Assembly: GCA_011773985.1 (NCBI GenBank)
Contig: WVWN01000008.1
Span: 1 to 33,325 of the forward strand
DNA: 33,325 nt
Reading direction: 5' to 3'
From: Candidatus Zixiibacteriota bacterium
GTDB taxonomy: Bacteria; RBG-13-66-14; B26-G2; WVWN01
Shown here: in pieces, positions 30,806-33,325 of the stretch
Numbering within the stretch: the stretch's first letter is position 1
Layout: every line of letters begins with the position of its first letter
Translations under genes and position numbers: made by a program
The notes under the pieces: generated by a model
What the model saw: the letters and a program-made list of their open reading frames with translations, nothing else
What the model was told of the DNA's origin: nothing
Database searches by the model: none

Positions 30806-31495
30806 ATGACGGCCCTTTTAATAGGCGCGGCGTCGGCGTTGTGGTTCGGCATATTGATGGCGATCAGCCCCTGCCCGATGGCGGGCAACGTCGTCGCCAT
30901 ATCGTACATCGGCAAGCGCTTAGGCAACCCGCGCCAGGTGTTGCTGGGAGGCGCTCTATACGCCGTCGGGCGGACGGTGGCGTACGTCGGCCTGGCGGTC
31001 GTAATACTCGCAGGCCTTGGGTCCGTTCCGCGCGTCTCGACCTTCCTCCAGGGCTATATGAATAAAGTGCTGGGGCCGGTCCTCGTCGTCGTCGGCCTGT
31101 TCCTGCTCGAGCTCTTAAAGTTCGGCCGCGGGGGCTCCGGGGTAGGCGAGAAGCTCGGAAAGAAAGTCGAGGGGTGGGGGTTGGTCGGCGCGCTGGCGCT
31201 GGGGATTATCTTAGCGCTGTCGTTCTGCCCGATATCGGCGGCGCTCTTCTTCGGCAGTCTTATTTCGCTTTCGATAAAGTACGGTTCCCGGGTATTGCTG
31301 CCGGCCGTGTTCGGCGTCGGGACCGCGCTGCCGGTTTTCGCCTTCGCCGTAATAATCGGCCTGGGCATCGGCTCGCTGGGCGCGGCGTTCCACAAGGTCC
31401 AGAAGTTCGAGTGGTGGGCGCGGCGCGTAACGGGCGCCGTTTTCGTCTTAGTAGGTATCTATTACTGTTTGCAATATATATTTGAGGTATTTTAG
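30806..31495 (+). CDS. arsG: ArsG/CcdA-like membrane efflux or redox protein
   Basis: The 229-residue polytopic protein has about six transmembrane helices and matches the CcdA/DsbD fold: SPC23PMAGN in the first helix and SFC141PISAALFFGS in the fourth. It belongs to the family named for ArsG, reported as part of arsEFG organoarsenical resistance. The two-helix cysteine pair is as in CcdA, which carries electrons across the inner membrane. Transport, electron transfer to ArsF, or both are possible. The ATG directly abuts the selenoprotein stop (TAA at 30803-30805), so its translation may be coupled to Sec decoding upstream. A strong terminator follows. Confidence 0.88.
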   Translation: MTALLIGAASALWFGILMAISPCPMAGNVVAISYIGKRLGNPRQVLLGGALYAVGRTVAYVGLAVVILAGLGSVPRVSTFLQGYMNKVLGPVLVVVGLFLLELLKFGRGGSGVGEKLGKKVEGWGLVGALALGIILALSFCPISAALFFGSLISLSIKYGSRVLLPAVFGVGTALPVFAFAVIIGLGIGSLGAAFHKVQKFEWWARRVTGAVFVLVGIYYCLQYIFEVF

Positions 31496-31518
31496 GGACG
31501 TGTATATTGGGTAACGAG

Positions 31519-31541
31519 CCGGCCGCGAGGCCGGTTTTTTT
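31519..31541 (+). terminator. Rho-independent terminator of the arsenic operon
   Basis: CCGGCC-GCGA-GGCCGG is a 6-bp stem with a GNRA tetraloop, followed by seven T residues. The identical stem-loop ends the cytochrome gene at 33117-33132. Confidence 0.92.
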
Positions 31542-31581
31542 GGGCGTAGTTTCGGTGAGCGTTAGATATAAAGAAGTAGAT

Positions 31582-31610
31582 TTGACTGTTTAAGAGATAT
31601 ATGTTATTAT
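31582..31610 (+). promoter_or_regulatory. Promoter of the haem-lipoprotein gene
   Basis: TTGACT (31582-31587), a 17-nt spacer and TATTAT (31605-31610) lie in a strongly AT-rich stretch, about 60 nt before the GTG at 31671. Confidence 0.75.
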
Positions 31611-31670
31611 AATAATAATATATAAATATAAACAGCTTTAAAACCTAACCAATACGGAAGGAGCGTCAGC

Positions 31671-32672
31671 GTGGCAAAGAATCAGAAATTGGTTAACTCA
31701 TTTTTATTTGCGGGGGCGTTTCTTATTGCCTCGCTGTTGTTTTCCTCTTGCGGCGAAGAGACCTCGACCATCCCGGGGGTGAGCCACGAGGTCCCGTTCG
31801 CGCTGGGCATTACCGACAATAGCGGCGGCACCCACAACGGCGCGAGTTTGCTTTACGTCACGTTTGGCGACAACGCGAAGAGCGACGCGACGCACGTCAA
31901 GTCCGTCCGCACGAACTCGCCGCCGGATATTGACGGTTCCGTCGACGGCGTATGGTCGAACGCGCCCGCGTCGAACGTGGCCTGCGCCCCTATGTCCGGG
32001 AATAACAACATCAAGACCGCGACGCTAAAATCGCTACATACCGCTTCGGACATTTATTTCCTAGTGTCGTGGGTCGACCCGACCGGTACCAAGAATACGC
32101 GGCGGCATCGGTATTCCTATAGAAACGGTACCTGGTCCGAGAACGACGAGAACGAAGACCGCGTATTTTTCATGTGGGATATCGCCGGGGCCGGGGACGG
32201 ACGCGGTACCTTTAAAGACGCGGGGTGTATGGTGGCGTGCCACGGCGAGATGCACCCGACGAGGGGTAAGGCCGATTTCTGGCATTGGAAGGCCACGCGC
32301 ACGGACCCCGTTTCCTACGCCGACGACCAATACGGTGATAGCAGCGGCCGCGGGAACGACGATGGCTCCGGTGCCTACGACGATAACGGCGAACTCCCTG
32401 TGCCAGACTACCAGGCGCCAAACGACCCGGGTGCTAATGCGCCTTTCTTGTATTTGAACGTACCCGGCAAACCGAAAGCCGTTCCTTATTCTTCCAGGGG
32501 TTGGAAGAACGGCGACGAACTCGCCGCGTACGTAAATAAGATTCCGTCGGGGAGCCGCGGCGACGTTTACGCCAAGGGTAAGTACAACGACGCCACGAAT
32601 ACGTGGACCGTCGAGTTCAAACGGGCGTTAAACACCGGACACCCGGACGACGCGGTAATAACTACGCCGTAG
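31671..32672 (+). CDS. Ethylbenzene dehydrogenase-like haem-binding lipoprotein (truncated C-terminus)
   Basis: The 333-residue product begins (GTG) with a lipoprotein signal, LIASLLFSSC27. The rest resembles the haem-b domain of ethylbenzene dehydrogenase gamma subunit and related DMSO-reductase-family haem proteins (PF09459-like): PDIDGSVDGVWSNAP, DIYFLVSWVDPTGTKNTRR, FMWDIAG, AGCMVACHGEMHPTRGKADFWHWKATRTDPVSYADD and FKRALNTGHPDDAV. The family normally continues for roughly 40 residues after 'NTGHPDD' with further beta strands; here it stops at ITTP, so the last strands appear missing. It lies upstream of a small cytochrome gene and is anchored on the membrane or outer membrane. Role: probable periplasmic electron transfer, inferred. 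Confidence 0.8.
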   Translation: MAKNQKLVNSFLFAGAFLIASLLFSSCGEETSTIPGVSHEVPFALGITDNSGGTHNGASLLYVTFGDNAKSDATHVKSVRTNSPPDIDGSVDGVWSNAPASNVACAPMSGNNNIKTATLKSLHTASDIYFLVSWVDPTGTKNTRRHRYSYRNGTWSENDENEDRVFFMWDIAGAGDGRGTFKDAGCMVACHGEMHPTRGKADFWHWKATRTDPVSYADDQYGDSSGRGNDDGSGAYDDNGELPVPDYQAPNDPGANAPFLYLNVPGKPKAVPYSSRGWKNGDELAAYVNKIPSGSRGDVYAKGKYNDATNTWTVEFKRALNTGHPDDAVITTP

Positions 32673-32706
32673 GCGTTGCCGCCTCCGCCGCCGATCGTCG
32701 AATGGG

Positions 32707-33093
32707 ATGGTAACTACGAAACGACTATCGATAGCGTTGGTTTTGACCGTGGCGGCGGCTACGGTCGCCTTGGGCCATAGCCAGTACGTCTCGAGGATCC
32801 CAAACGGTTCCGTCTTCAGATGCGATACGTGCCACACCGAGCATAAGTCCCAACAGGATTTCAAAAATAACGGTTTGAAATGAGATCGGCTGCTCGCGCT
32901 CAAGGACAGCGACGGCGACCGCGCCACGAACGGCGTCGAGCTCCAGGACCCGGAAGGCAAGTGGACGCAGGGGAAAGCGGACCCGAAGGTTCCCGGGCGG
33001 AAGACGTACAATCCGGACGACCGCACTAGCACGCCTCCGCACGCGCCGGTAGAGCCTACGAGTATGGGCCGTGTAAAGGCATTGTTCCGTTAG
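32707..33093 (+). pseudogene. One-haem cytochrome-like secreted protein with an in-frame TGA
   Basis: The 128-codon frame starts at ATG 32707 with a signal peptide (about 5-24) and contains one CxxCH haem-c motif, C39DTC42H43. TGA at 32881-32883 (codon 59) splits it. After the TGA the frame continues with DRLLALKDSDGDRATNGVELQDPEGKW and ends TSMGRVKALFR. Relatives have Trp at the TGA position ('G..W...LA..DSDGDG.TNG.ELQDP'), so TGG-to-TGA fits. Sec is possible in principle because tRNA-Sec exists, but the residue is not a Cys site and I see no convincing SECIS. Either a nonsense mutation, a sequencing error or an unusual Sec use. It follows the haem lipoprotein by 34 nt and ends at a terminator. 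Confidence 0.75.
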
Positions 33094-33111
33094 GAGCGGA
33101 TGTTACGAAGT

Positions 33112-33137
33112 AAAAACCGGCCGCGAGGCCGGTTTTT
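33112..33137. terminator. Bidirectional terminator, same hairpin as 31519-31541
   Basis: The stem CCGGCC-GCGA-GGCCGG is flanked by AAAAA on the left and TTTTT on the right, so it can terminate in both directions. The 16-nt stem-loop is identical to the one at the end of the arsenic operon. Confidence 0.9.
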
Positions 33138-33183
33138 GATTGAAATTGCTGCTTCGCGGTCGAGGGGCCTTGCGGCTAAGCGG

Positions 33184-33212
33184 TTGACAGGCGCCGGCGG
33201 CGTGGGTATAAT
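33184..33212 (+). promoter_or_regulatory. Consensus promoter of the HicB-like gene
   Basis: TTGACA (33184-33189), a 17-nt spacer and TATAAT (33207-33212) are a perfect sigma70 consensus. The predicted start near 33219 leaves a leader of only about 9 nt before ATG 33228. Confidence 0.9.
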
Positions 33213-33227
33213 ATTCGCGGTGATATT

Positions 33228-33325
33228 ATGAAGGTTAAGGTGGTGCTGGTGCCGGCGGAAGAAGGGGGCTACACCGTGTACATCCCGGCCTTGCCGGGGT
33301 GCATCAGCGAGGGCGATACGCGCGA
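33228..33325 (+). CDS. HicB-like antitoxin (N-terminal part only)
   Basis: The visible 32 codons begin MKVKVVLVPAEEGGYTVYIP, then ALPGCISEGDT. This matches the N-terminal partial RNase-H-like fold of HicB antitoxins ('...EDGGY.V..PDLPGC.SEGDT'). HicB neutralises the mRNA interferase HicA. No hicA lies upstream in this window, so if the pair is complete hicA must follow beyond the right edge. Orphan HicB-like proteins also occur. The gene is cut by the window edge. Confidence 0.8.
   Translation, partial: MKVKVVLVPAEEGGYTVYIPALPGCISEGDTR

Noticed and set aside
32881-32930. A SECIS element behind the cytochrome TGA
   Set aside because: The best stems I find (CGCT/AGCG, GCTG/CAGC) have only 4 bp, and their loops start C-A or C-T with no early G. 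The site is also a Trp position in the family.
1-33325. Alternative genetic code with UGA as Trp or Gly
   Set aside because: Several complete genes end at TGA at the right family length: the PLP enzyme, MscS, ribD, nusB and the phosphoesterase. Only two TGAs interrupt apparent genes, and one is explained by Sec.

Overview
The window is GC-rich chromosomal DNA from a Gram-negative bacterium that I take to be an uncultivated lineage. The pointers are a Por/T9SS-style C-terminal sorting domain on a VCBS-repeat protein, several secreted beta-propeller or carbohydrate-type proteins, a diderm-type PBP1A and a lipoprotein signal. This recalls the FCB group and neighbouring candidate phyla, but I cannot name the phylum from sequence alone. 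UGA is used as an ordinary stop by several genes, so the code is standard. A selenocysteine tRNA shows that the organism decodes some UGA codons as Sec. I recognised many promoters close to TTGACA-N17-TATAAT, mostly in short AT-rich islands.

Layout: 1-645 (-) is the N-terminal part of a PflX-like radical SAM protein. 792-5789 (+) holds a secreted propeller-like protein, a GH123/DUF4091-like protein and a VCBS/T9SS-sorted protein. 5873-7048 (+) is a cystathionine gamma-synthase-family PLP enzyme with its own promoter and terminator. 10090-7096 (-) is an iron operon: DtxR-type regulator, feoA, feoB and a FeoB-associated Cys-rich protein, with two palindromic operators. 16664-10353 (-) encodes three large GT39-like membrane glycosyltransferases. 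16904-17001 (+) is tRNA-Sec. 17154-19416 (+) encodes an MscS channel and a flavodiiron protein. 20125-19502 (-) is a DUF5683-like membrane protein. 20220-28087 (+) is a run of PBP1A, ribD, ribE, ribBA, ribH, nusB, a phosphoesterase and rsmD.

The most exciting region is 28217-31541 (+), an arsenic-type operon. It encodes an ArsR repressor, an ArsP-like permease, a small CxxC thioredoxin-like protein, an ArsF-family protein and an ArsG/CcdA-like membrane protein. The ArsF gene is interrupted by an in-frame TGA exactly where the family has the first Cys of its CxxC motif. A 6-bp stem with a GUU loop sits 22 nt downstream and fits the bacterial SECIS model. I therefore annotate one 196-residue selenoprotein (UxxC) across 30215-30805 rather than two ORFs. 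The cytosolic thioredoxin, the two-cysteine membrane protein and the membrane-anchored Sec protein form a plausible transmembrane thiol/selenol electron relay.

The right end has a truncated ethylbenzene-dehydrogenase-like haem lipoprotein, then a one-haem cytochrome gene with an in-frame TGA at a tryptophan position and no good SECIS (probably a nonsense mutation), and the start of a HicB-like antitoxin gene. That cytochrome and the propeller protein at 792 end in nearly the same tail, SMG[K/R][I/V]KALF, a possible undescribed C-terminal signal.
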